Shown here piece by piece: positions 1 to 9,465 of a DNA stretch of 64,000 bases. Positions within the stretch are counted from its first letter, which is position 1; the number at the start of each line of letters is the position of its first letter. Where the stretch lies: contig JAVMKO010000001.1 of the NCBI GenBank assembly GCA_032164245.1, positions 285,393,041 through 285,457,040 of the forward strand, written 5' to 3'. Position numbers and translations under genes: made by a program. Origin of the DNA: Sternotherus odoratus (taxonomy: Eukaryota > Chordata > Testudines > Kinosternidae). Below the pieces are notes generated by a model. The model searched no databases. It saw only the letters and a program-made list of their open reading frames with translations, and was not told where the DNA came from.

Positions 1-377
1 AAAATAATTCCTGTGATGGATGGGGCCGAACACTCTTGAATTTTGGATTATTTGAAATTTGAATCCAATCTGTGTAACTGAGGCTCCTTTTCAATTTCCC
101 TTAAACCCTATTTCAAATTCACACTCTTTCCTAATTCTCTTTCTTTGTCAGCTGGTATATATAAAAAAAATGCATTCTCCTGCAAGAGAGAGAACATTTT
201 AAATGAGCTATTCATACTGGGAATAATCATATTATAAGAATTATTTGAAAAATAATACTTTTAAAGCAGCATTTTGCATAGCTGGTGAAGAGCAAGATTA
301 ATGTATATAAATCATAGAGCAGTTCTCTTTTTGGATCTGACACCGAGTATTCTAAACTGCAGACGTCATTTACATAA
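1..377. other. AT-rich flank, no gene seen
   Basis: AT-rich non-coding sequence with no open frame of note and no repeat that I can assign. It ends at the ataa target duplication (374-377) of the LTR retrotransposon that follows. Confidence 0.5.
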
Positions 378-837
378 TGTGGCAGGGTGCTGGCCAGGAG
401 TGTCTGAGCCAGCCCTGTGGGCCCTTTAAGAGGAAGCAGAAGCCTGCAAACCTCCCTTGCAGAGAAGGCTAATTAGCCACCTGGGCTGCAGAGGGCTCAG
501 GCGTGATGAGTGGCACCTGGCAGCCTCCTGAGGGGGATAAAAGGCCTGCCAGGAAGCAAGCCCAGTGTGGTGGGGATGGTATAGAGTGAGGTGGTGGTTT
601 GAGCTATTCAGAGCTGTGTATTTGGAGCTGGACTAGATAGAGTCTGTAGAGCTGTAAGCTGTAGAGCTGAACTATCAAGAGTGTATGCTGTGAGCTGTAG
701 AGCTGTAAGTTGAAGAACTGTACAAAGCTGTATATATTGTTGGTGGGGTCCTGCACTGTGAATAAAGAGCACTGTTTGAAGCAAGAGAAGGGTTTCCTGC
801 CTGTTCCTGAGGAGGGGTGAGAAGGCGGTCTGTCACA
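378..837 (+). repeat. 5' LTR
   Basis: Starts TGTGGCAGGG and ends TGTCACA. A TATA-like box (GATAAAAGG, about 536-544) and a poly(A) signal AATAAA (761-766) fit promoter and 3'-processing functions. The middle (about 600-730) is a run of degenerate 'gagctgta'-like units, which makes the reverse strand look open. Confidence 0.9.
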
Positions 838-839
838 CG

Positions 840-857
840 TGGTGTCAGAGGTGGGAT
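840..857 (+). other. Primer-binding site, tRNA-Leu type
   Basis: TGGTGTCAGAGGTGGGAT begins two bases after the LTR end. It is complementary to CCA plus the acceptor/T-arm 3' end of vertebrate tRNA-Leu (TGGTGTCAGAAGTGGGA in the perfect form), with one difference. The tRNA identity comes from recalled tRNA sequence and was not searched. Confidence 0.7.
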
Positions 858-890
858 CGTTACACCAGCAACCCAACTGGTGGCCCAAAG

Positions 891-2425
891 ATGGAGGGAA
901 CCCTGCAGTGGCTCGTGGAGAAACAGAAGCAAACCCAGCAGGCCATGCACGCCTTGCAACAAACCCACCTGGAGATGCAGCAGGCTCAAGCAGAGCAGCA
1001 GAAGACGCTGCGGGACTTCATCCAGGAGCAGGCAAAGACCCAGGCAACTCTCCTGCAGCACCTGGTGAGTCCAGGGGCAGGAGAGGGCATGCGGCCGCCG
1101 GGCTGGGGACTCTGTAAGATGAGCCCGGCGGATGACCCCGATGCCTTCCTGGGCACTTTTGAGAGGGTAGCCACCACAGCCGGGTGGGAGCGGACCACCT
1201 GGGCCCTCCGGCTTGCTCCATACCTTGCGGGCGAAGCCCAGGCGGCCTATATGGCCCTGGGGAATGCAGAGGCCCAGGACTTTGAAATTGTGAGAGTGGC
1301 CATTTTGGACCGGGTTGGCTTATCGGCAGAGAGGTACCGACAAAAGTTACGGCGGCCCGCTGGACGCAGGCGGTGCGGCCCCGGGCGTTTGCCCAAAGGC
1401 TGAGGGACTGGGCCACGCGTTGGCTGAGGCCGGAGGCCCGGTCAGGGGAGGAGATTATGGACTCCCTGATCATGGAGCAGTTTTTGCTCCGCCTCCCTGA
1501 GACTGTCCGCACCTGGGTCAGGAGGCACCAGCCGGAGACGGTGGAGTCTGCGGTGCGCCTGACCGAGGAGTACGTGGAGGCAGAGGGACCTCGGGGAGAA
1601 GACAGACCACGACGGGTCCGGGATTTGGGGCGCCAGCCCATGGACTCCCCTCCAGCCAGAGGCAGAGGGATTAATGGGGAGTCCAGACAAGTGCCAGAAA
1701 GAGTGGCCCAGCTTACCTGCTGGCAGTGTGGGAAGCCAGGGCACATTAAGAGGGACTGCCCAGCCATGGAGTGTGGCTACACCGATTGGTGTGGGTGGAC
1801 CGAGGTTTGGGGGCGGAAGCCGCGGAAGGGGATGCCCACCCTGCGGGTGCAGGTGGGAAGGAAGTCCCAACCGGGGGTAGTGGACTCAGCCTCCCCCCGT
1901 CCGCTCGTCCGCAGAGCGTTGGTACGCCCTGAGTGGCTACTTCCGGGGGCTACCATGGACCTACAGTGTGTCCATGGGGACAGGAAGACCTGTCGGGTGG
2001 CCCAGGTCCCCCTAGAAATCAGCGGACGATTCCGCTGGAAGCGGGTCGGGGTGCCGGAGGGGTTGCCGTGCCCCGTAATCATTGGGCGGGACTGGGGCCC
2101 GGTGGGAGGTATGAGGCCCCGGGCTGCCCCAAGGCCGGGCGTGAGAACCCGTACGGGGGGCTCGGTCAAGCGAAGGGGCGGGTCTCAGCCCACTAACCCA
2201 GCGAAGGACCTAGACAGCCAGGAAGGGCTGAGGCCAGAGCAGGAGGTAAGCTCCACAGAGGAGGCCCTGAGCCCCTGTGAGAGCTTGGGGGAAACTGAGG
2301 CAGAGGGATGGTCACTATCTGCAGTGCGAGGAGTGGACAAGGCTCCCCCCCGAAAAGCAGGGGGGCAAAGTACCACAACCCCCTGCCCAGGCGGCGCCTG
2401 TGAAAGAGGTGAGGGCAGAAAGTAA
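891..2425 (+). pseudogene. gag-protease of the LTR element, frameshifted
   Basis: Structural polyprotein of the retroelement. It starts at ATG 891 in a region rich in Gln/Glu (likely coiled coil), then a SCAN-like capsid segment around 'DPDAFLGTFERVA' and 'AYMAL'. That frame breaks near 1345, where one base appears to be missing after the RYRQK codons. The capsid continues in the next frame as 'RDWATRWLRP' and runs to the stop at 2423-2425. In the second frame a CCHC zinc knuckle (C-X2-C-X4-H-X4-C, cysteines at 1718-1759) is intact, for RNA packaging. Further on, a retropepsin-like segment has VDSAS where an active protease carries D-S/T-G, then ends with the typical 'IIGRDW' block near 2078-2095. 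Both the frameshift and the altered active-site glycine suggest a dead copy. The related host SCAN domain is known to derive from this kind of capsid. Confidence 0.8.
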
Positions 2426-2583
2426 AAAGGCAGTGGGGTTCTCTGCCACAGCCGGGCGTGACACCCAGAAGCCTCAGGACCATGCTACTATGGTGAGAGA
2501 AATGAGGAAAAAGGATTCAAGGGCCCTGTTAGATATAATTGGAAAATATTGAAGGGTCTGAGCCAGCCCAATGGGGCTAGGCT

Positions 2584-2594
2584 AAGGGGGGAGG
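2584..2594 (+). other. Polypurine tract
   Basis: AAGGGGGGAGG lies directly upstream of the 3' LTR, where plus-strand DNA synthesis of LTR retrotransposons starts. Confidence 0.75.
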
Positions 2595-2596
2595 TG

Positions 2597-3056
2597 TGTG
2601 GCAGGGTGCTGGCCAGGAGTGTCTGAGCCAGCCCTGCGGGCCCTTTAAGAGGGAGCAGAAGCCTGCAAACCTCCCTTGCAGAGAAGGCTAATTAGCCACC
2701 TGGGCTGCAGAGGGCTCAGGCTTGATGAGTGGCACCTGGCAGCCTCCTGAGGGGGATAAAAGGCCTGCCAGGAAGCAAACCCAGTGTGGTGGGGATGGTA
2801 TAGAGTGAGGTGGTGGTTTGAGCTATTCAGAGCTGTGTATTTGGAGCTGGACTAGATAGAGTCTGTAGAGCTGTAAGCTGTAGAGCTGAATTATCAAGAG
2901 TGTATGCTGTGAGCTGTAGAGCTGTAAGTTGAAGAACTGTACAAAGCTGTATATATTGGTGGTGGGGTCCTGCACTGTGAATAAAGAGCACTGTTTGAAG
3001 CAAGAGAAGGGTTTCCTGCCTGTTCCTGAGGAGGGGTGAGAAGACGGTCTGTCACA
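2597..3056 (+). repeat. 3' LTR
   Basis: Nearly identical to 378-837. By eye, single-base differences occur at about seven sites and there is no length change. It carries AATAAA at 2980-2985. It is followed by the ataa target duplicate (3057-3060). Confidence 0.9.
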
Positions 3057-3608
3057 ATAATCACAAAACATGCTCGCGTTTTCCTTACCTATAATACAGG
3101 CTATTTATATAGCAATAAACCCATTACAGAAGATAATTACCCCCCCAGGCAGGATAGATTATCAGCATTCACTCACACTTAGTAATTATGAAATATGATT
3201 AGTACATGATAACTGAAAAACACAGTTGGTGCATTATCATACACTGAATTCTGATGGACAGCAGCTATGCACTCCTTCAACACTCTGATTTTAGTATAGG
3301 CTTTTCAAAGCTTGTTGAAGACTGTTTTGGATTGCCAAATTGTGCCCCTATAGTAAGAATACAATAGCCAAGCCCTATTTGACTCCTGCATAATTCACCC
3401 ACTTTTACATCAAAGAAATGCTGGTGACCCAGTAGAAAGGCTCTTTTGTCTCAAACAGCTATGCTGATTAACTAAAGGGTTTTGTCAATGTAAATCTTCC
3501 AGATTGTTTGATCTCCAGTCCACTAATTCAATGGTAGGAGAAGTTCTAACTCCTAATCACCTGCCTTGATCACTAGACCAATCTCCATCTCAAGGTGAGC
3601 ACAACGTC
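3057..3608. other. Unassigned non-coding sequence
   Basis: AT-rich anonymous DNA between two mobile elements. I see no coding exon, RNA gene or clear repeat. Confidence 0.4.
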
Positions 3609-3611
3609 TAA

Positions 3612-3630
3612 GGGCTGCTCCCCACTACAG
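3612..3630 (+). repeat. Harbinger left terminal inverted repeat
   Basis: GGGCTGCTCCCCACTACAG pairs imperfectly with the right end at 7878-7896. It is preceded by the TAA duplicate. The following stretch (3640-3780) has several short 'cgac/aatcga' motifs typical of subterminal regions. Confidence 0.75.
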
Positions 3631-4666
3631 CTTAACGTTGACTTTAGCGACGTTAATTCGACATAAACTTGTACCCGTCCTCACACAGACGCCATTTGCG
3701 TCGATTTAAAGGGCCCTCAAAATCGACTTCTGTACTCCTCCCTAACGAGAGGAGTAGCGCTGAAATCGACCTCTCTGGATCGATTGTGGACTAGTGAGGA
3801 CGAATGGGACGTTATTGGCCTCCAGAGGCTGTCCCACAATGCTTCATTCTGACCGCTCTGGACTGCCTCACTGCTCCACTGTGACTGCTCTGGACAGCAC
3901 TCTCAACTCGCTGCTCTGGCCAGGTAGACAGGAAAAGACCCGGGAACATTTTAATAGCATTTCCTGTTTGGTCAGAGTGGCCAGCTCACCTGCACAGCTC
4001 AGTCACCATTCAGAGAAATCAGCACCACAAGCCGCCATGCAGACCTCAGTATCACAAGACGCCATGCAGAGCTCAGCAGCACAGGAGACCAGCCAAAGGA
4101 AAAGAGCTCCAGCATGGTCAAATCGTGAGGTGTTGGATCTGATCGCTATCGGGGGAAAGGAATCCGTGATGTTGGAACTCCGCAACAACAAACGGAATGC
4201 CAAGACATTTGCCAGGGTCTCCAAGGCCATGCTGGAAAGGGGCCACAACAGGGACATGCAACAGTGCCGCGTGAAAATTAAGGAGCTGAGGCAAGCGTTC
4301 CAGAAAGCCAAAGAGACAAACGGACGCTCAGGGGGTCCGCCGCGGACATGCCGGTTCTACAATAAACTGAATCAGATAATGGGGGGTGCCCCCACCACCA
4401 TCGCACCGGTTTGCGTGGATTCCGCACATGGGATAATGCTCAGGGAGGAGGAGGAGGAGGAGGAGGAGGAGGAGGAGGGAAATATCATGGAACAGCAGGA
4501 CGCAAACGGAGAAACAGTATTATTACCAGACAGCCAGGAGCTTTTTATCACCCTGGATCCAGTACTCAGCCAACCCTCCCAAGCGGGTACCCAAGCCGGC
4601 GAAGGGAACTCTGGTGAGTGTTTTTTTTTTAAGGGATTAGATGACTCATGATTTTTAAAGGAAGCA

Positions 4667-4672
4667 TTTATT
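4667..4672 (-). terminator. Poly(A) signal of the antisense ORF
   Basis: TTTATT on the plus strand reads AATAAA on the minus strand, placed just downstream of the 4724-5014 stop codon. The position supports a real 3' end but is not proof. Confidence 0.4.
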
Positions 4673-4723
4673 AATGATTAACTTGCCCTAAGGACTTAGC
4701 GTGCTTTCATTGCTGGTCAGTTT

Positions 4724-5014
4724 CTACTCAAAGAGTTTGTCAATATACTCCGGTATTGACCGGAAGTCCTCCACGGACATTTCAATGAAGCTATCCAGGA
4801 GGTAGCGATGAATCTTCTGCACCAGATTTCTGGGGAGAGCCGACTTATGTGGCCCCCCGTGATAGGAGACCATCCCACGCCACGAAAGTAGTAAATAGTC
4901 TGGTATCATTGGGCAGGCTAGCATTGCGGCGAATGGACCAGGACTTTGTAGTGACTCAAGCAGCATGCGTTCTCTATCTCTCTGAGAAATTCTAAGCAAA
5001 GTGATGTCATTCAT
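4724..5014 (-). CDS. Unrecognised antisense ORF in the Myb intron
   Basis: A 96-residue frame (ATG at 5012-5014) inside the Myb intron and on the opposite strand. I do not recognise it. The sequence starts MNDITLLRISQRDRERM, is rich in charged and aliphatic residues, contains a hydrophobic stretch around 'MLACPMIPDYLLLSW', and ends with an acidic helix-like segment ('MSVEDFRSIPEYIDKLFE'). The frame stays open upstream of the ATG to a possible acceptor in 'caaacag|gc', so it could be the last exon of a spliced gene. A canonical AATAAA (minus strand, 4667-4672) lies about 50 bases beyond the stop. Unlike the two known genes of this element, it shows no obvious frameshift. Known Harbinger elements usually have two genes, so this would be a third. 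It could also be a chance ORF. Confidence 0.4.
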   Translation of the reverse strand: MNDITLLRISQRDRERMLLESLQSPGPFAAMLACPMIPDYLLLSWRGMVSYHGGPHKSALPRNLVQKIHRYLLDSFIEMSVEDFRSIPEYIDKLFE

Positions 5015-6136
5015 GGTTGCCTGTTTGAAATACAGACTGCAATTAGTCTGGACACAGTGAGCGAGACAGCCTGTAAGCCCCCCGCCCCCCTGCCCCCCCC
5101 CGTCGCCCCCACATGCCCCCCCTTCGCCCCAGCCAGCCCGTTGCGAGAGCAGTTAGAGAAGTTTTGAGCCTGCAAGCGGATACTTCCGCAGCCAGCCCGA
5201 AGCCAGAATTTTTGGTTTTGTTTTGCATTTCACAGTTCACCGGGAGCCACGCGGTGGGGGGGATGGGGGTGGGGTTACTCTGGAATATCCGAGCGCTGCT
5301 GTAAAGAGTATGGCTTTGCTTAAAATAGCCTGCTGCATGGTGATTTCAGCAGTCGTGGTGAGGCTCTCTCGTGCGTGAGTTGATTCTCTGACTTTTGACT
5401 GATCCAGTAACTTTTAGGTGAGGAATATGACCTTGTACAGAAACCATATCAGGCCTGTGAATACTGTGTTTCCCCGCTGCATAGTAATCCCATTGTTCTC
5501 CGCAACTGTATGTGTCTCATAACCTTATACCTTTCTTTCTTCACCAGCTGCACAGTTATCTCTGCATCCTCCCTCTTGCCCCTCACGCCGGCTATCACAG
5601 ATACGAAAGTGTAAAAAGAAAACTCGTGATGACATGTTTAATGAACTTCTGCATAACTCTCACGCTGAGGCCGCACGGCAGACAGAATGGAGGGAAAAAT
5701 TGTTACAGTTAAGGCAAGAATCAAGAGCTGCAGCAGAAAAGTTGCAGGAACGTGAAGAATGGTGGATGGATGTTTGCTCCGCATAATGGAGGAGCAAAGT
5801 GCCATGCTTCGTTGTCTGGTGGAGCTTCAGCAGGCCCAAAGATCGCCTCTACAGCCTCTGTGTAACCACCTCCCCCCCATCCCAAGTCCCATAGCTTCCC
5901 CGCCCAGACGCAGGGTGAGAACCCGGGGGAGGTGGAAGCTCCGTGGACCGACCCACTCTACTCCACAAGCCAACACAAGCAGCAGCAGGCTGAGTTTCTC
6001 TAAAAACTTGTAAAAGCTGCTGTCTTGCCCCCCCTCTCCCCGCTCCTCCACCACTGCGACTGCTGGTTTCCCTCCTCACCCACCCCTTCTTGGCTACCTT
6101 GCCAGTGACCCCCTGTATTTGTATTTGTGATGAAGC

Positions 6137-6142
6137 AATAAA
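6137..6142 (+). terminator. Poly(A) signal of the Myb-like gene
   Basis: AATAAA about 120 bases after the end of the Myb-like tail frame (6013), in the gap between the two convergent genes of the Harbinger element. Confidence 0.6.
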
Positions 6143-6168
6143 GAAACCATGATTTTTAAAACAGTGAA

Positions 6169-6174
6169 TTTATT
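6169..6174 (-). terminator. Poly(A) signal of the transposase gene
   Basis: TTTATT on plus (AATAAA on minus), about 85 bases past the last transposase-frame codon. It lies only 27 bases from the plus-strand signal, so the two transcripts would end tail to tail with slight overlap. Confidence 0.6.
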
Positions 6175-6258
6175 TCCTCTGCAAGCATCGGGAGGAGGGA
6201 GGGAAAGAGGGTGCAAGGACGGCAGGCTTAGGGCCGAGCAGAGCAAGGGAGCGGGTTG

Positions 6259-7546
6259 TCAAACGCCATCTTGGGCACTCATAAAACTGGTTTTCAAGGC
6301 GTCCCTGAGGCACAGCGCGTCATGGTGCGCTCTTCTACTTTCCCTGCTGTTTGGCTGCTGGTAAGCAGCAGACAGGAAATTTTCCTCTGCCGCCCAGCCC
6401 GCCATAAACGTTCCCCCCCTTGCTCTCACAGAGATTGTGGAACACAGAGCAAGCAGCAATAACAATGGGGATATTTCTGTCGCTGATGTCTGCCATCTCC
6501 CCTTCAGACGGCCAAATGCACATTCTACTGCCATTCTGCACTTGCTCAGCCTGTAGCTGAACAGCTCCTGACCCCTCCAGTGTAGGGCTTCATAAGCCAG
6601 GGCATTAAGGGTAGGCTGGGTCCCCAAGGATAACGATCGGCATTTCTACACTCTCCACAGTAATTTTCTGGTCGGGGAAGAAAATCCCTTGCTGCAGATC
6701 TCTAAATATCCTAGAGTTCCTGAACACACAAGCATCATGAACCTTTCCCAGCCATCCCACGTACAGGTCGGTGAAACGTCCCTTGTGGTCAACCACTGCT
6801 TGCATGACCATAGAATAATATCCCTTCTGGTTTCTGTACTCTGCAGCCTCGTTGTCCGGTGCCAGGATAGGGATATGAGTCCCATCTATAGCCCCACCAC
6901 AGTTAGGGAATCCCATGGCAGCAAAGCCATCTATTGTGGATTGCAGGTTTCCAAGGTTTATAACCCTGGGTAGCAGCAGCTCGACGATTGCCCTGCTTAC
7001 TTGCATCACAGCAGAGCCCACTGTAGATTTACCCACCCCAAAGTGATTCGCGACTGACCGGTAGCTGTCTGGCGTTGCAAGCTTCCAGAGGGCTATCGCC
7101 TCTCGCTTCTCAACTGTGAGGGCCGCTCTCATTCTGGTATTCTTGCGCCGGAGGGCAGGGGAAAGCAAGTCACAAAGTTTCATGAACGTGCCCTTATGCA
7201 TGCAGAGGTTTCTGAGCCACTGGGAGTCATCCCACACCCACAGCACTATGCGATCCCACCAGTCAGTGCTTGTTTCCCTGGCCCAGAATCGGCGTTCCAT
7301 GGCATGAGCCTGCCCCATTGCCACCAAATTTGCCCGATTGTCGGTCGTCCTACTTCCAAAAACGTTAGTATCCCTGTCCCTGCTGTGCACGTCCACGTCC
7401 ATCTCCTCATCACTGTCATCGGGTTCCAGAAAGCGCAGTTGTCTCCGGATCGCATTCCTCTGCAGACGGTATAGCATAAAATCCACAACAGTGTGCGAGG
7501 TCCGCACAACGGCCAGTACTGCAGCGGTGGCATCAGCGGGCTCCAT
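6259..7546 (-). pseudogene. Harbinger DDE transposase (HARBI1-like), frameshifted
   Basis: Cuts and pastes the element through a DDE catalytic triad. The main frame starts at ATG 7544-7546 and runs 313 codons to 6605. It shows an acidic N-terminus ('EPDDSDEEMDVD'), the conserved 'TRMRAALTVEKREAIALWKL' block with a helix-turn-helix ('YRSVANHFGVGKSTVGSAV', about residues 162-180), the first catalytic Asp in 'GAIDGTHIPI' (residue 221) and the second in 'KVHDACVFRNS' (residue 271). It breaks off after 'VILGDPAYP'. The catalytic Glu in 'RMAVECAFGRLKGRW' lies in another frame (codon 6523-6525), so at least one indel separates it from the rest. A further shift follows at 'GRW', because 'DRNIPIVIAACSVFHNLCE' is in yet another frame, and the end returns to the 6259 frame. 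The three catalytic residues survive, but the reading frame does not. Confidence 0.9.
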
Positions 7547-7877
7547 GCTTGCAGTGCTATGGCGTCAGCGAAGCACGGAGAAAGGGCGCGAATAATGGGA
7601 TGCCTACCCACAGTGCACCGCTCAAAATGGGGTCGGCGGCATGAAAAAAGGGCACGAAATTATGAAATGCCTACCCATAGTGCAGCACTCGAAATGGTGC
7701 CTGCTGGGCACTCCGGGAACTGTGGGATAGCTACCCACAGTGCAACGCTCGCTAAGTCAATTCTTGCAACAGTTGTGCGGACAGACACTGTCGACTTGCT
7801 GTGCTTTGTGGGGACACACAAAATTGACTCTATACAGTCTGCTTTAAAAAATCGACTTAAAGGAAATCGACCTACTG

Positions 7878-7896
7878 ATGTAGTGAAGACATACCC
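7878..7896 (-). repeat. Harbinger right terminal inverted repeat
   Basis: Ends GTAGTGAAGACATACCC before the TAA duplicate. Read inward, it matches the left end over GGG...TC..CACTACA. The same 'gtagtgaagac' end is shared by the MITE at 58568-58863. Confidence 0.75.
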
Positions 7897-7899
7897 TAA

Positions 7900-8352
7900 G
7901 CATTTTAATTTATTCATCTGGGCCAATCTAGTTCCCAATCAAACTTCGAGAGGAATATTGTTTTAAGATGTTTAACAAATGTAGTTTGTCATCAATTTTC
8001 ACTCTTGCAAAGAATGTAGGCTTCACTGGAGATTTACAATTATTTCTGTGAGGCACAAATAACCTTGAGTGGCCAGTTATGTTTATTGCAGGAATGTATT
8101 CTTTATTCTCTCCTATGCTTTCTTATCCTTTAAGATTCAAATCAGGTGCCATCTACCTGATAAATACTTTATACTTCAGTATGCCCAACCCTTTTAATAA
8201 TCTTCTTCCATCAGTTAGTCAATCAACCTTCATTTGTAAGGTGCTTTCTATATACACCACATATCGAAGTGCAGCACAACAAAAACATAAGCAAGAGACA
8301 AATCAGTGACAGATTAAATGAACTATGGTAGCATTCTGCCATAATAAGGCAC
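7900..8352. other. Unassigned non-coding sequence
   Basis: AT-rich stretch with no coding exon, RNA gene or repeat family that I can name. Confidence 0.4.
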
Positions 8353-8782
8353 ATACAATTGTATTGCCAATTGATTAAAGTTTGTAGGCTACAGAGACAA
8401 TAAGCATCCAAGTGAGGAAGCATTCAGGCTATTTATTACATAGCAGGCAATTAAAGGATACAAACAAGCCAGCAGTACTGAGCAAGAGTGTGATCTTACA
8501 CTTCTCCTTTCAGTCGTCAGGAACTCCAGCAGGCGACGAGGAAGAGACCCCCTCCCCCCCCCCAGGCCAACACGCAGCACCAACACCGGTCTCAGATCTG
8601 CGTCGAAGTTCCCAACAACTCAAAGGAGAAGTGTAAGATCACACTCTCTCTCAGTACTGCTGGCTTGTTTGTATCCTTTATTTGCCTGCTATGTAATAAA
8701 TAGTCTGAACTCTTCCTCACTTGTGTGCTTATTGTCTCTGTAGCCTACGAACCTTAATCAATTGGCAATATAACAATGTATG
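8353..8782. repeat. Long fold-back (inverted repeat)
   Basis: Two arms of about 175 bases, in inverted orientation around a short GC-rich centre with a C run (8550-8561). The outer ends are CATAC...GTATG with 'ttgccaattgattaa' opposite 'ttaatcaattggcaa'. The inner parts match through 'tgtgatcttacacttctcc' against its complement at 8620-8640. Identity is high with scattered mismatches. No clear target duplication was seen. It could be a fold-back transposon or an inverted duplication of some LTR-like sequence. Confidence 0.8.
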
Positions 8783-9357
8783 GAAACAATGCAAATTTGA
8801 TTGAAAATAAAGGGATCTGGGATATAATAAATACATGAACAGAAGCATCAACATCAGTTATCACCCAGCAAACTCTTCTTGACCCAGCATTTTTAGTTAT
8901 TGGGTAAAGTGAGGTTATCAAATGGCTCTAAAATATCTTGAAAATGTCCAATAGTTTGATTGACCACTGGAAGCCTCACAGATCAGGAGAAGAAGTTTAA
9001 AAATTTAGTCCACAACTCCAGAGTCATCAATGTGTGTTAATAACCAGATAGTCAAATTCTGTGCTAGCAGAAATAAAACTGCAACAGTTTTGCATATATA
9101 CCCCAATAAAGGCAATTGCACCAGTCTAGCCGGAAAGAAATAGAGAGAAACATTTCTACAATGACCTCAGTCAGATAAGAGAACAAGGTATTTTTATTTA
9201 TTAGCATGATATGTTATTTTTCATTCATCTTATCCTGCATCCTTTCATTCTCTCATCACTATATCTAGTCTTCGGGAATACTTGCTTTGTACAAACTGTA
9301 CTATAGAGTCTCTATGATAGGACTCCCATGTTTGAAGAATGAGAGCTTAGCAGTAGG
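8783..9357. other. Unassigned non-coding sequence
   Basis: AT-rich, no coding potential, no assigned repeat. Confidence 0.4.
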
Positions 9358-9465
9358 AATATACTATTGACCCTATCAGGATAGTGATGGTGATTATGAA
9401 ATGCACAAGGCGTTTAGAGCGGCTACAAAAACAGAAGCCCCAATAATAATGGGGGATTTTAACTA

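Larger units (their letters stand above)
378..3056 (+). mobile_element. Non-autonomous Gypsy-type LTR retrotransposon
   Basis: A complete insertion: two 460-bp direct LTRs (378-837, 2597-3056) that both begin TGT and end ACA, flanked by the 4-bp duplication ataa (374-377 and 3057-3060). A primer-binding site follows the 5' LTR and a purine tract precedes the 3' LTR. The interior holds a gag-protease frame with a CCHC zinc knuckle. There is no reverse transcriptase, RNase H or integrase between the protease-like region and the purine tract, so the copy is a deletion derivative that would need enzymes from a relative. A short frame at 2277-2552 follows gag-pro and is not recognisable. The LTRs differ at about 7 of 460 positions by eye, indicating a fairly recent insertion. 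The Gypsy assignment comes from the capsid/zinc-knuckle/protease order, the 4-bp duplication and the TGT..ACA ends. Confidence 0.9.
3839..5786 (+). pseudogene. Myb/SANT-like protein of Harbinger element (two exons)
   Basis: The second protein of Harbinger elements, which binds DNA and recruits the transposase to the nucleus and to the element ends. The first in-frame ATG is 3839 (the upstream open region to 3794 starts only at GTG). Exon 1 runs to 4613, where CTG|GTGAGTG is a good donor. A pyrimidine-rich tract and CACCAG|CTG at 5547/5548 make the acceptor, and the frame continues across the junction. The trihelix/Myb domain starts at 'APAWSNREVLDLIAIGGKES' and runs through 'MQQCRVKIKELRQAFQKAKE' to 'CRFYNKLNQIMGG'. 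It is followed by an 11-Glu run encoded by a GGA repeat (about 4443-4478). Exon 2 encodes a basic, then a charged coiled-coil tail ('WREKLLQLRQESRAAAEKLQ'). The frame reaches TAA at 5784-5786, while the expected tail ('LRIMEEQSAMLRCLVELQQ') continues in another frame to 6013, so a one-base indel lies near 5755-5780. Confidence 0.8.
3612..7896. mobile_element. Autonomous-type Harbinger DNA transposon (decayed)
   Basis: Boundaries are set by a TAA duplication (3609-3611 and 7897-7899) and imperfect terminal inverted repeats: the left end begins GGGCTGCTCCCCACTACAG, and the right end read inward begins GGGTATGTCTTCACTACAT. A 3-bp TWA-type duplication is the hallmark of PIF/Harbinger. The element carries both expected genes, a Myb/SANT-like DNA-binding protein (+) and a DDE transposase related to HARBI1 (-), transcribed toward each other with poly(A) signals facing at 6137 and 6169. 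A third, antisense ORF sits in the Myb intron. Frameshifts in both known genes show that this copy no longer makes intact proteins, though the ends remain recognisable. Confidence 0.92.

Noticed and set aside
604..1061. Minus-strand ORFs in the LTR
   Set aside because: Open only because of 'gagctgta'-type repeats in the LTR. The same frame recurs in the second LTR and has no protein features.
3794..3838. Earlier start of the Myb-like protein
   Set aside because: The open frame begins with GTG, which is not a normal start for a vertebrate protein; ATG 3839 is used instead.
4443..4478. Separate gene with polyglycine (another frame)
   Set aside because: The GGA run reads as Gly in one frame, but the real frame encodes poly-Glu within the Myb-like protein.
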